Assembly: GCF_021730445.1 (NCBI RefSeq)
Contig: NZ_JADNRM010000018.1
Span: 35,598-99,597, forward strand
Direction of reading: 5' to 3'
DNA length: 64,000 nt
Source: Phocaeicola faecalis
Lineage (GTDB): Bacteria; Bacteroidota; Bacteroidia; Bacteroidales; Bacteroidaceae
This document shows, piece after piece, positions 1 through 9,246 of the stretch (position 1 is the stretch's first letter; each line of letters starts with the position of its first letter). The notes beneath the pieces are model-generated. The model saw only the letters and a program-made list of their open reading frames with translations, ran no database searches and had not been told where the DNA came from. Both the position numbers and the translations under genes were made by a program.

Positions 1-2
1 CA

Positions 3-476
3 ATGTATGCGGAGATAAAAGACTATGGCAATGCGTCCAAGCATTTTGAGAAAATAGACGACAACACGTATCTTAGCGCCAATCTATGGAAAGTCAACAA
101 TAACAAGTCTTCGATGCTTAACAAGCCGCTTTACAGAATGTATTTCGATGGACCTTATCATCTCATCTATCGCATTGCGAACCAAAATGCATTGCGTGTG
201 GAATTATTGCTGGCAAACAACCAAGTGGCTGAGGCTTCCAATGCCCTGAAGATATTTGATGGCAACTGGGAAGGCAGTGATAAAGCCGACGAAATAAAAG
301 CCCGTTTATTGGATAAAGGAATTAACATAATGGGACAAACTTTCGGGTGCTTCTCTTTCCTCAAACGCTTAGGAGCAGCAAAAGAGTTTCTTAAAATAGA
401 AGATTACCAACTTCTGTTGCCGATTCCTTCAAAAGTAGCTGGAACACCCAATATTACACAAAACCCGGGATATTAA
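3..476 (+). CDS. Unrecognised protein, possibly the C-terminal part of a longer gene
   Basis: The reading frame is open from the left edge of the window to a stop at 476, and the methionine at base 3 may be internal, so this is probably a partial gene. The 157 visible residues are soluble, with no signal peptide. Helical Ala/Leu-rich stretches such as ALRVELLLANNQVAEASNAL suggest a TPR-like helical repeat. The C-terminus contains FLKRLGAAKEFLKIEDYQLLLP. I do not recognise a family. The gene is followed by a 26-bp spacer and an inverted-repeat element. Confidence 0.55.
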   Translation: MYAEIKDYGNASKHFEKIDDNTYLSANLWKVNNNKSSMLNKPLYRMYFDGPYHLIYRIANQNALRVELLLANNQVAEASNALKIFDGNWEGSDKADEIKARLLDKGINIMGQTFGCFSFLKRLGAAKEFLKIEDYQLLLPIPSKVAGTPNITQNPGY

Positions 477-501
477 TAAAACCATAAAAACAGGGCACAA
501 C

Positions 502-653
502 GGAGGTGTGTCAAAACTAAAGTGGGCTATTATTTTGTCATCCTGAGCACCAGTGAAGGATCTGTTTGCAATTACTTTGTGTATACAGATTCTTCGCTTT
601 TGCTCAGAATGACAGGCTAATTGATAGCGATACCGGAGTCTTAACACACCCTC
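502..653. repeat. Intergenic inverted-repeat element (GTGTGTCAAAA-type ends)
   Basis: The left end reads GGAGGTGTGTCAAAAC and the right end TTAACACACCCTC, an imperfect inverted repeat. Inside lies a second inverted repeat, GTCATCCTGAGC near 537 against GCTCAGAATGAC near 603. Similar outer ends occur at 42123-42170 and 54629-54780 with different interiors. It sits between two genes that converge on it and may also stop transcription. Weak ORFs over it are chance. Confidence 0.65.
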
Positions 654-688
654 ACGTGACATTTGCCTTTAGTGGTACGGTAATTCCT

Positions 689-2107
689 CTATTCGGTTTG
701 CTCCTTCGGCCAGTTCACCAGATACAGAGTTTCGGTGGCACGGGTAAAAGCAGTATAAAGCCAGCGAAAATAATCGGGCGTAAGCATATCCTCCGTCATA
801 TAGCCTTGGTCAAGGAAAACACGCTTCCATTGGCCGCCTTGCGCTTTATGGCATGTCACCGCATAAGCATATTTCACCTGCAAAGCATTATAATGAGGAT
901 CAGCCTTCATTTTCTTCATTCTCTCCCGCTTCATGCTGATATCGGCATAATCCTCCAACACTGTATAGAATAACTTATCATTCAGTTCTTTAGGCAGAGC
1001 AGGAGTATCGGTATGAAGAGTATCAAGCAATAACTTAACCTCCAATTCCACACCATCATAATCAGGAAAAGCCAACACTACATCTGCAAAACGAAAACCA
1101 TACGCTTCACGAACCCGACGCACACGGCGTACCACAGCAATATCGCCATTCGCAATAAAGTCTATCTCTTTGCACTGCTCCGTCCAGAAATAATTATTCT
1201 TTGCCACCATCAGTAAATCACCACTGTTCAATTCATCCTCACGATAAAGAATAGTGTTGCGAATCCCCCTGTTATAAACATTAGCCCGCTTGTTGGAACG
1301 GCAAACCACAATGGTTTCATCCATTCCCGCATAATCATAGCTGTCATTGATTGCCTCTATCAGTTCATTCCCCGGAACAATACGAATATCCGGGAATCCT
1401 TCGACACGAATGGGAGGAAGCGCGAAGAACTCTTCTTCCGAAATATAACGGCGCAATTCCGTAGCGTTCCACAGGATACCCGAATCATGCGTCTGGCGAA
1501 CCACCTCGGTGAGTTGTGTCTCGTACACTTCCAGCCCATACCCCTTCAAGATATCGGGAGAAAGAGCCGGACTCTGTTCTTCACCCACCGGAGGAAGCTG
1601 CGCCGTATCACCAATCAACATCAACCTACAACCGGTTCCGGCATACACATACTGAATAAGATCATCCAAAAGACGTCCCGTTCCGAAAGCCGCCCCCGAC
1701 AAACCGTCATTAGCTATCATGGATGCCTCATCGACAATAAACAAAGTCTGCTGATGCAGATTGTCATCCAAAGAAAAGTTATCCATGTCATTGGAGTAGC
1801 TGCGCTGACGGTAAATCTTCTTATGAATCGTGAAAGCGGAATGCCCGGCATAATGTGAAAATACTTTTGCAGCTCTACCGGTGGGAGCCAGCAAAACACA
1901 CTTCTGTTGCAACTGGTCCAAAGTTTTGACCAACGCCCCGATGAGAGACGTCTTTCCGGTTCCGGCATACCCCTTTAAGAGGAAAACCGAATCCTGTTGG
2001 CGGGAAAAAAGAAAATCTGCTAAAGATTTAACAGCTTTTTCTTGCTCTAAAGTTGGTTTATATAGAAAATTTCCCTTAATTTGCTGCACTAAATAATTAT
2101 TAATCAT
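689..2107 (-). CDS. ATP-dependent RecD-like DNA helicase (superfamily 1)
   Basis: A 472-residue SF1B-type helicase. Walker A is GYAGTGKTS at residues 46-54. Motif Ia LLAPTGRAA lies near 72-80 and Walker B VDEASM at 125-130. A GDTAQLPPVGEEQSPAL motif III lies near 167. The C-terminal UvrD-like motifs are YAVTCHKAQGGQW near 420 and LYTAFTRATETLYLV near 450. These support 5'-3' DNA unwinding in repair or recombination. It is shorter than RecD of RecBCD and has no recB or recC neighbour, so it belongs with the stand-alone RecD-like/AAA_30 helicases. It is transcribed divergently from the gene at 2205. Confidence 0.9.
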   Translation of the reverse strand: MINNYLVQQIKGNFLYKPTLEQEKAVKSLADFLFSRQQDSVFLLKGYAGTGKTSLIGALVKTLDQLQQKCVLLAPTGRAAKVFSHYAGHSAFTIHKKIYRQRSYSNDMDNFSLDDNLHQQTLFIVDEASMIANDGLSGAAFGTGRLLDDLIQYVYAGTGCRLMLIGDTAQLPPVGEEQSPALSPDILKGYGLEVYETQLTEVVRQTHDSGILWNATELRRYISEEEFFALPPIRVEGFPDIRIVPGNELIEAINDSYDYAGMDETIVVCRSNKRANVYNRGIRNTILYREDELNSGDLLMVAKNNYFWTEQCKEIDFIANGDIAVVRRVRRVREAYGFRFADVVLAFPDYDGVELEVKLLLDTLHTDTPALPKELNDKLFYTVLEDYADISMKRERMKKMKADPHYNALQVKYAYAVTCHKAQGGQWKRVFLDQGYMTEDMLTPDYFRWLYTAFTRATETLYLVNWPKEQTE

Positions 2108-2204
2108 AATTGCGTAATAAAAAGTTCCCTGAACTGTGCGTTATTAGATTTATTTATTTTATTTTTGCGATGCGAATATAAACTAAAAAAAACACATATT
2201 TATC

Positions 2205-2891
2205 ATGAAAACAGTTATTAATATTGTATTGGCTGCCTGCGTTATCGGTTTGGTATATGTATGCTATGGTAGCATCGTGGGACCGATTAACTTTGACAAC
2301 ACTAAAAAGGCTAGAGAGAAGGAAGTAAAAGCTCGCTTGATTGACATCCGTAAAGCGCAGTTGGAATACCGTAACCTACATTCAGGTGCATATACTGCCA
2401 GCTTTGATACTTTGATTGATTTTGTTAAAACCGCAAAACTTCCGTTCGTAAAGAAAGAAGGAGTTTTATCTGATGCTCAGTTGGAAGCCGGTATGACTGA
2501 AAAGAAGGCTATGGCTATTATCAATAAGGCCAAGAAGACAGGTAACTGGAAAGAAGTAGAAAAAGAAGGTTTGATGAACTTCAAACGTGATACAATGTGG
2601 GTAGCTGTAACCGATACTATTTATGGTGCAGGTTTCAACCCAGACTCTATGAGATATGTACCCTTCGGAAACGGTGCACAGTTTGAAATGGCTATCCGTA
2701 ACGATACAACCAAATCAGGTGCTCCTTTGCACTTATTCCAGGCACAGACTCCATACGAAACATATCTGAGCGGTTTGAACGCACAGGAATTGGCTAACTT
2801 GAAAGACCTTCAAAGCAAACTTGGCAAATACTGTGGTTTGAGAGTTGGTGATATCGAACAGCCTAACAACAACGCAGGTAACTGGGAATAA
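2205..2891 (+). CDS. Conserved membrane-anchored protein of pseudopilin-like layout
   Basis: 228 residues with one N-terminal hydrophobic helix (about 4-24) and the rest periplasmic. After the helix comes a charged segment and then IDIRKAQLEYRNLHSGAYTA followed by SFDTLIDFV. That order resembles the N-terminal helix plus 'one repeat unit per growing polypeptide' region of type II pseudopilins, but I see no prepilin-peptidase site (Gly then Phe, Glu at +5). A promoter -7 element TATTTTTG lies at 2160-2167. The next gene, DUF3822, starts 2 bp downstream, so the two are co-expressed. The function is unknown and the pilin comparison is inference. Confidence 0.8.
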   Translation: MKTVINIVLAACVIGLVYVCYGSIVGPINFDNTKKAREKEVKARLIDIRKAQLEYRNLHSGAYTASFDTLIDFVKTAKLPFVKKEGVLSDAQLEAGMTEKKAMAIINKAKKTGNWKEVEKEGLMNFKRDTMWVAVTDTIYGAGFNPDSMRYVPFGNGAQFEMAIRNDTTKSGAPLHLFQAQTPYETYLSGLNAQELANLKDLQSKLGKYCGLRVGDIEQPNNNAGNWE

Positions 2892-2893
2892 GA

Positions 2894-3712
2894 ATGACTG
2901 AACGTATCGATTTTACTAAATCGGAACAATATACATTATCCATCCGCCTCAGTGCGGATGGATTTTCTTTTTCTATCTACAATCCGTTAGGAGATAGCGA
3001 CTTCAGCTTCGACTCCTATCCGGTCAATACCTTCTGTTCCATGACTGCCAATATCAAAGAAATGCTGGCAAGCACAGAAGTATTAAAGTATCCTTATAAA
3101 CGGATAAACATTTTAGTAGACTCTCCCCGATCCACTCCGGTTCCTTTTGATTTATTCGAGGACGAACAGATGGATGCATTATTTTATCATAATTTTCCAA
3201 AGGCCAATAATGAGATTGTGCTATGCAATGTGCTGGGCAAAAGTAATGTGGTGATTCTGTTTGCCATGGACAAGCATGCCCACCAATTATTGACAGAACA
3301 CTTTCCCACCGCCCGTTTCTTCTCGACGGTCAGTCCGCTGACAGAATACTTTGCGCAAAAAAGCAGACTAGGCAACAGTAAAAAGCTCTATGCCCACGTC
3401 CGCGAACATCTGATAGAAGTATACTGCTATGACAAGGGAAAATTATTATTAATAAACTCATTCCCCTGCAAACAAACGGCCGACCGTGTGTATTACCTAT
3501 TATATATATGGCAACAGCTGGGCTACAACCAAGAAAAAGATGAATTACAAGTGACCGGAAGATTTAAAGATAAGGAAGAATTGCTGACCGACCTGCGCAA
3601 GTATCTGCGCCAAGTATTTGTTATCAATCCGAAAGCTGAGTTCAACCGTTCTGAGATAAGCAAAATTGAAGATATACCTTTTGATATGCAAACTCTAATC
3701 TTATGCGAGTAA
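2894..3712 (+). CDS. DUF3822 family protein
   Basis: 272 residues with no membrane segment. The opening (YTLSIRLSADGFSFSIYN) and the second half (KLYAHVREHLIEVYCYDKGK) look like the two strand-rich lobes of an actin/ASKHA-like fold, as in PilM or GspL cytoplasmic domains. No clear ATP phosphate-binding loop is visible. The family name is recalled from Bacteroidota genomes; the fold comparison is my inference. It begins 2 bp after the membrane-anchored gene and overlaps rsmD by 10 bp, so the three are translationally coupled. Confidence 0.8.
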   Translation: MTERIDFTKSEQYTLSIRLSADGFSFSIYNPLGDSDFSFDSYPVNTFCSMTANIKEMLASTEVLKYPYKRINILVDSPRSTPVPFDLFEDEQMDALFYHNFPKANNEIVLCNVLGKSNVVILFAMDKHAHQLLTEHFPTARFFSTVSPLTEYFAQKSRLGNSKKLYAHVREHLIEVYCYDKGKLLLINSFPCKQTADRVYYLLYIWQQLGYNQEKDELQVTGRFKDKEELLTDLRKYLRQVFVINPKAEFNRSEISKIEDIPFDMQTLILCE

Positions 3713-4260
3713 TTAGTGGAATTTACAAACGGCGCCGATTTGACGTACCCAACAGTTTCAAAGCACGCCCGACAACAGACTTTGCAAAAGAGAATCTGTT
3801 TAACGTGCTAAGTAATAACTATTTCGACTTTGAAGACGGAGTAACCGCACTCGATCTTTTTGCCGGAACAGGAAGTATCAGCATCGAGTTAGTCTCTCGC
3901 GGTTGCGACAAAGTTATCTCGGTAGAAAAAGACCCTCAACACTTGTCCTTCATTTCCCAAGTAATGCGTGAAGTAAAAACCGACAAGTGTTTTCCTGTCC
4001 GTGCCGATGTCTTTAAATTCATTGAGAAATGCAGCGAACAATTCGATTTCATTTTTGCTGATCCACCCTACTCATTAAAAGATTTGCAAAGCATTCCCGG
4101 CCGTATTTTCGAAAACGGACTGCTGAAGGAAGACGGATTGCTGGTACTGGAACACGGAAAAGATCAAAACTTTGAGGATAATCCTCATTTCATCGAACGC
4201 CGCATATATGGCAGTGTCAATTTCTCCTTCTTTAGAGCAACGGTGCCAGAAGCCGAATAG
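3703..4260 (+). CDS. rsmD: 16S rRNA (guanine-966-N2)-methyltransferase
   Basis: 185 residues, the usual RsmD length. It opens with the family signature MRVISGIYKRRRF and ARPTTDFAKENLFNVL. The SAM-binding motif LDLFAGTGSISIELVSRG lies near 49-66. The catalytic DPPY tetrapeptide lies near 114, where the target base of 16S rRNA is methylated on N2. It overlaps DUF3822 by 10 bp at its start and overlaps the convergent cardiolipin synthase gene by 29 bp at its end. Confidence 0.95.
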   Translation: MRVISGIYKRRRFDVPNSFKARPTTDFAKENLFNVLSNNYFDFEDGVTALDLFAGTGSISIELVSRGCDKVISVEKDPQHLSFISQVMREVKTDKCFPVRADVFKFIEKCSEQFDFIFADPPYSLKDLQSIPGRIFENGLLKEDGLLVLEHGKDQNFEDNPHFIERRIYGSVNFSFFRATVPEAE

Positions 4261-5668
4261 TAGATTCTTGTACCTTTTGATACCACGGACGCTTCATCCA
4301 TTGTTTTCTCTGCAATAGGAAAGCGTCCTTTTGGTCTTTCAAGAAAATCTCTTTCAAGGTGAATGCAGAAGTACGGTCATACATAAAAGCATTGACCTCA
4401 AAGTTATGTTCAAAGCTTCGGAAATCCATATTGGTGGAACCAACCGTAGAAAGAATATCGTCACTCACCATCAATTTGGAATGAAGGAATCCCTTCTGGT
4501 AGAGATATATCTTAACACCGGCACGCATCATATCATCCAAATAAGAAAGAGAAGCCAAATGAGTCAACCGCGTATCAGCACGTTCCGGTATCATGATACG
4601 AATGTCTACACCCGCAAGAGCAGCCGTTTTCAAAGCCATCAATATAGGTTCGGTAGGCAGCAGATAAGGAGTCTGGATATAAAAATATTTGCGTGAACTG
4701 CTGATGGCTATCAACAGACCCTGCATGATGTCCCGCCACTCTCCCACCGGATCTGAAGTCACAATCTGTACCAAAGCATTACCATAACTCTCCATCTCGG
4801 GGAAATAACGGGAAGAAGTAATCAGAGTACGATCCACCACATACCAGTCTGTCAGGAACGCCGTCTGCAATCCATACACAGCTTTCCCTTCTATCTTAAT
4901 ATGAGTATCACGCCAAATCCCCCATTGGAAGCCCTTCATGTAACGCAAAGCTATGTTCATCCCTCCCGTGAAGGCAACCTTCCCGTCAATCACCACTATC
5001 TTACGATGATTACGATAATTCACCTTACTCGTAAAAACCGGGAAACGGACTTTCAGAAAGCTGCGTGCCTCAATGCCGGCACCTCTCATTTCATCATAAA
5101 AGAGATGGGGAACTTTCCAGCATCCTACATCATCATACAACAGACGGATTTCAACTCCTTCACGAGCCTTGTCAATCAATAAATCGCGCAACAACCTGCC
5201 CACAGAGTCATCTTCGAATATATAAAACTCCAAATGAATATGATGCTTCGCTTTACTGATTGCCTTCATCAACGATTGCAGCATGGACAGTCCGTCGGTA
5301 TAGACTTCCGTCTTGTTGCCTTCAAAAGGCAAAGCATTGTTCACATTTCTAAAGAAACGCATTAGTTGGTGCTGGTCTTCGGGACATTTAAACGCCTTCT
5401 GCGCCTGATATTCTGCCATCGGACGCTTAATCAAGCGGGTAAACCCTTTACGGCCAATCAGTTTCTCCTTACGTGTGCTCCTACCGAAGAAGAAATAAAA
5501 AACAAGTCCGACTATCGGCAGAAAAAAGAGCACAAGCACCCAGGCCATTGTTTTAACCGGATTACGATTATCAAGCACCACTATCATAATAGTGCCAATG
5601 ATAATTATAAAGTAAAGCAGGTTAAAGGCAACAGTAAATATCTCATTGAATATGCTCCATTCTATCAT
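4232..5668 (-). CDS. cls: Cardiolipin synthase, phospholipase D type
   Basis: 478 residues. Two N-terminal membrane helices (about 8-32 and 42-62) anchor it in the inner membrane. Two HKD motifs follow: HRKIVVIDGKVAFTGG near residue 220 and HSKLMVSDDILSTVGSTN near 400. This is the standard Cls layout for joining two phosphatidylglycerols, or PG and PE, into cardiolipin. The stop lies inside the 3' end of rsmD (29-bp convergent overlap). psd and pssA for phosphatidylethanolamine lie elsewhere in the window. Confidence 0.93.
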   Translation of the reverse strand: MIEWSIFNEIFTVAFNLLYFIIIIGTIMIVVLDNRNPVKTMAWVLVLFFLPIVGLVFYFFFGRSTRKEKLIGRKGFTRLIKRPMAEYQAQKAFKCPEDQHQLMRFFRNVNNALPFEGNKTEVYTDGLSMLQSLMKAISKAKHHIHLEFYIFEDDSVGRLLRDLLIDKAREGVEIRLLYDDVGCWKVPHLFYDEMRGAGIEARSFLKVRFPVFTSKVNYRNHRKIVVIDGKVAFTGGMNIALRYMKGFQWGIWRDTHIKIEGKAVYGLQTAFLTDWYVVDRTLITSSRYFPEMESYGNALVQIVTSDPVGEWRDIMQGLLIAISSSRKYFYIQTPYLLPTEPILMALKTAALAGVDIRIMIPERADTRLTHLASLSYLDDMMRAGVKIYLYQKGFLHSKLMVSDDILSTVGSTNMDFRSFEHNFEVNAFMYDRTSAFTLKEIFLKDQKDAFLLQRKQWMKRPWYQKVQESTIRLLAPLL

Positions 5669-5697
5669 AGCTCTGATTTACACATTAGCAAACATAT

Positions 5698-5733
5698 AAA
5701 AAAAATCCCAACCTATAACAATATAGATTGGGA
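5698..5733 (-). terminator. Hairpin terminator of the beta-barrel gene
   Basis: Read on the minus strand: stem TCCCAATCTATA, a 4-base loop, TATAGGTTGGGA (one mismatch), then a run of T. It lies directly after the stop at 5755 and ahead of cls. Confidence 0.8.
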
Positions 5734-5754
5734 AAAGATTCTTCTATGCTTATT

Positions 5755-8661
5755 TTAGAATGGGCGTCCTCCATGTCCTCCGGGACCGGGGCCAAAGCCG
5801 CCCCCCCCGAAACCGCGCCTGTTATTCATCATTTTATCTCGTGCCCCTTTACTTCCGAAGATGTTCAGACGATAAATAAAGTGAACCATACAATAACTGT
5901 TGATACTGTTGTATTCTGTAACCGAACGCATATCGGCAGACAGTGAACGGCTGACATTGCTCTGTTGCTTCAGGATATCATACATCTCAAAGCTGATAGT
6001 TGCAGCTCCTTTAAGCAAGTTCTGTGCTATCTGGGCATTCCATATCAACTCATTATTATTATAGCTGGCATCGTTATATCCTCTTCTTGACTGATTAGTG
6101 ATATTGGTAGACAAAGTCATTTGCCAGGGAAGAGTGATATTGGTACTTGCTCCATAAGAGAATGTATAAGGATTCTGATTATTTTCCGGACGTAATTTAC
6201 TACGTTCCGCCGTATATTCGATAGAACCGTTCAAAGAGAATTCAAACCAGCTGTTACGATACGAACCGTTCAGGTTTTCTGCCAGCGTCAGACCGGTAGT
6301 CGTGTTCTTATCATCCATCTTTGTATCCTTATTATAAAGATAGGCCACCTGATTCTGATAATTGGCGCGTGCAAAAGAATTGATGGTGAACTTCTTGTTT
6401 TTCAGTGCGGTATTGAAACCGAACATACCGAAAGCGTTCCAGTTGCCATTAATATTTTGCGGAGTGACAATAGTCCGTCCGGTTTCCATATCATACTGCG
6501 TACTGTTACTGATGCTGTTCTGAGTAGCGGTAAACATCAAGTGCGCCATCATTCCACGTTGCTTTTTAGCATTATATGTATTATAGAATGCACGCATGGT
6601 ATGTGCAAACGAAGGCTTCAAACCAGGGTTACCGACACGGATGTTCAGCGGATTCGAGTTGTCGACAATCGGCAACAAGTTTTCCATGCTCGGCTGACTG
6701 CTACGTCCGCGATAAGTGATGCGCAACTGGCTCACTTTAGAGAAACGATAGCGGAAATCCAGATTAGGAGCAAAATTAAAGACAGTGCGAGTGGTATCTA
6801 CCATATACGCTCCTTTTTTATAAGAAAGCTTGGTATTCTGCGGTTGCAAAGACATTCCCACACTCATCTGATACTTCTCCCGAATGAAACGCAGTCCCAA
6901 AGAGACATCATGGTTAAAGTATTGATACTCGGCATCTTTACTTAAACTATCCACATACGCAGCTTCATATCCTTCGGGCAATCCGTCACCGATTTCCCAA
7001 GGGAAACCTTGTAAATCATAAGTAGACTTGTCGCTCGTACTGTTTTTGTATTGAAACCGATAGCTGAGTTGCAGGAAAGTAGCCCGTGCAATCGGCTCAC
7101 TATACGTCAGCTGTGCCGTATAGTTATAATTCTTAGTCGGCATCGTTATATACTGATTGCGGTATTGGATAGAGTCTCCTCCCAAGTAATTATGTATTTG
7201 ATAATAACGAGTCTCTGACTGGGTATATTGATCATTGTCGTTATCGCCATAACCAAACGAACCCCGGAACGTAATGTTGCGCCCTTTATCGTTCAGCTTG
7301 CGGTTCACCTGCAAAGTGGCATTGGCAGACACGCTCTTGGTATCCGACAAGCCGCGCTCATTGGTCGCATTGACACGGATATCGCGCAACGGATCATTGC
7401 CATCCATATCATTAAAATTAAGATAGTCATTCGGATTGGCAATATAATTATAAGGATCGTCATTAAAAGTACCTGATTCTTTCATTGTAGCCCCATCGGT
7501 CTTGTTATAAGAGACGTTAGGACGAAAGATAATATTTGTCATTGAATCGGGTTTCCATTCCATACGGAAATCCGCATTAAAATCACTTACTTTGTTACGG
7601 TTGTTTGAATTCGTATTTGAATAAGAATTGCCGCTCTGCAAGAAACGTTGAGAATAACCGCTACTGATGATATCTGCATCACGATAATTATAGCGCACAC
7701 TACCTCCCAATTCCAGTTTAGACGTTTCCGTAGCAAAGTTCGCACCCAGCATCTTTGTGGCATTCAGTCCGTTATTACGTCTCCAGCGAGGGCCGCCTCC
7801 CCCACCCGAAAATCCTTGGTCATTCACATTATTGGCAGAACCGATAATAGAGAATTGAGTTTTATCATAAAAACGGTTTATCATGGCACGTCCCATATAG
7901 CGGTCTTCAGTACCTCCCGCCAAATCGACATTTCCAAACCACCCCTGATTCATACCCTTCTTGACTGTCAAATCCAGCACCGTTTCCTCTTCACCGTCAT
8001 CGATACCTGTAATACGCGCCAAATCAGATTTCTTATCATAAGTCTTCAGTTTATCAACCATATCGACAGGCAAGTTCTTCAATCCGGTCTTCACATCACC
8101 GCCAAAGAACTCCTTACCGTCCACCATGATTTTCTTCACATCCTTACCATTGATTTTGATATTTCCATCTTCATCAACCTCGGCTCCGGGCAGTTTTTTC
8201 ACCAGTTCTTCCAGCATAGCTCCTTCGGGAGTACGATAGGCGGATGCATTATATCCGATTGTATCTTCCGAGATAGTCACTTGAGGAGCTTCAGCCACCA
8301 CAATCGCTTCACCCAGCATAATATCATCAGTGGGTAAAGTCACCGTACCTACATTGACAGAAGGCTTTCCGGCCGTCAATTGCAACGGCTTCTCCTGCGT
8401 CAGATAACCGACAAAGGAAATCTTCAAAACATATTTTCCGGGACGTGCCGCCACAGAAAAAACACCATTATTATTGGTAACATTTCCTACTGCCATTGTA
8501 CTATCCGGCAGAGAAAGCAACTGTACGGTAGCCTGTGCTATCGGACTCTTGTCATCTCCATCAACTACAGTTCCGCTTACCGTGACTCGTTTGCCGCCCT
8601 GGGCCCAAGAGAGAGTTGTACCGGCACACACCAGTAACAACAAAAGTATCAATTTCTTCAT
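5755..8661 (-). CDS. Outer-membrane beta-barrel protein with carboxypeptidase-regulatory N-domain
   Basis: 968 residues. Signal peptide about 1-20 (ends TTLSWAQ). Next comes a CarboxypepD_reg-like domain (about 24-112), then a plug-like region containing IKINGKDVKKIMVDGKEFFGGD, then a long strand-rich barrel typical of the 'outer membrane protein beta-barrel family'. These are TonB-receptor relatives without a SusD partner, and none is visible here. After the last strand comes a Gly-rich tail (GFGGGGFGPGPGGHGGRP) that ends in Phe, the residue read by the BAM machinery. The substrate is unknown. It has its own terminator. Confidence 0.88.
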   Translation of the reverse strand: MKKLILLLLLVCAGTTLSWAQGGKRVTVSGTVVDGDDKSPIAQATVQLLSLPDSTMAVGNVTNNNGVFSVAARPGKYVLKISFVGYLTQEKPLQLTAGKPSVNVGTVTLPTDDIMLGEAIVVAEAPQVTISEDTIGYNASAYRTPEGAMLEELVKKLPGAEVDEDGNIKINGKDVKKIMVDGKEFFGGDVKTGLKNLPVDMVDKLKTYDKKSDLARITGIDDGEEETVLDLTVKKGMNQGWFGNVDLAGGTEDRYMGRAMINRFYDKTQFSIIGSANNVNDQGFSGGGGGPRWRRNNGLNATKMLGANFATETSKLELGGSVRYNYRDADIISSGYSQRFLQSGNSYSNTNSNNRNKVSDFNADFRMEWKPDSMTNIIFRPNVSYNKTDGATMKESGTFNDDPYNYIANPNDYLNFNDMDGNDPLRDIRVNATNERGLSDTKSVSANATLQVNRKLNDKGRNITFRGSFGYGDNDNDQYTQSETRYYQIHNYLGGDSIQYRNQYITMPTKNYNYTAQLTYSEPIARATFLQLSYRFQYKNSTSDKSTYDLQGFPWEIGDGLPEGYEAAYVDSLSKDAEYQYFNHDVSLGLRFIREKYQMSVGMSLQPQNTKLSYKKGAYMVDTTRTVFNFAPNLDFRYRFSKVSQLRITYRGRSSQPSMENLLPIVDNSNPLNIRVGNPGLKPSFAHTMRAFYNTYNAKKQRGMMAHLMFTATQNSISNSTQYDMETGRTIVTPQNINGNWNAFGMFGFNTALKNKKFTINSFARANYQNQVAYLYNKDTKMDDKNTTTGLTLAENLNGSYRNSWFEFSLNGSIEYTAERSKLRPENNQNPYTFSYGASTNITLPWQMTLSTNITNQSRRGYNDASYNNNELIWNAQIAQNLLKGAATISFEMYDILKQQSNVSRSLSADMRSVTEYNSINSYCMVHFIYRLNIFGSKGARDKMMNNRRGFGGGGFGPGPGGHGGRPF

Positions 8662-8742
8662 CTTTCTATTTTTCCTAATGAGATTTAATGCCTAATGTCC
8701 TTTGGACACTTCCACCCTCAAAAGGTTTAACGGAAAAGAAGA

Positions 8743-9147
8743 TTATTTTTTAAAAAGCTTGTCTACTTTACTCTTTTGAATGCCAAACTCTAGACAAAGT
8801 ACATTGAAAGCCATATAAACAATAGCAATAGAATTATCGGCTTCTTCAAGGTTTCCATCATAGACTCCCCTGGCAAGCATAACAATATAATAAATGCCTA
8901 AAAGATAAATGGCATAACAAATGGCCTTAACACGGATTTTAGATGTTGCCTCATTCTCGTTTTTCACCTTTGCCAGAAATATCATGAAAAGAGAAAACCA
9001 AATAAACAACTTCACAGAGGCTTTGGTAAACAACAAGTTACTGTCGTTTATCATTCCAAACATAAACATCATCAACGGCAAGAACACACACAGGATTAAA
9101 AGAGTATATCCCATGGTTCTGCAATAAGTGGGTAGAATTCCTTTCAT
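8743..9147 (-). CDS. Small integral membrane protein, unrecognised
   Basis: 134 residues from ATG 9147. The frame stays open to 9189, but a -7 element (TACTTTTG on the minus strand, about 9170-9177) makes the inner start MKGILPTYC more likely. Four hydrophobic segments are visible: TMGYTLLILCVFLPLMMFMFG, LFIWFSLFMIFLA, AICYAIYLLGIYYIVMLA and IAIVYMAFNVLCLEFG. The tail is lysine-rich (QKSKVDKLFKK). It is divergent from aroB. I know no family for it. Confidence 0.7.
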   Translation of the reverse strand: MKGILPTYCRTMGYTLLILCVFLPLMMFMFGMINDSNLLFTKASVKLFIWFSLFMIFLAKVKNENEATSKIRVKAICYAIYLLGIYYIVMLARGVYDGNLEEADNSIAIVYMAFNVLCLEFGIQKSKVDKLFKK

Positions 9148-9246
9148 TATTTTAGTATTTAACGTACAAAAGTAATTATTTGCAAGCAAACTACGCCCAT
9201 CTTTTTGCTTTTTTACCTAAATTTGCAGGCAAATATATAAAAAGCT

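Noticed and set aside
566..973. 135-codon plus-strand ORF
   Set aside because: It starts in an inverted-repeat element and continues antisense to the helicase gene.
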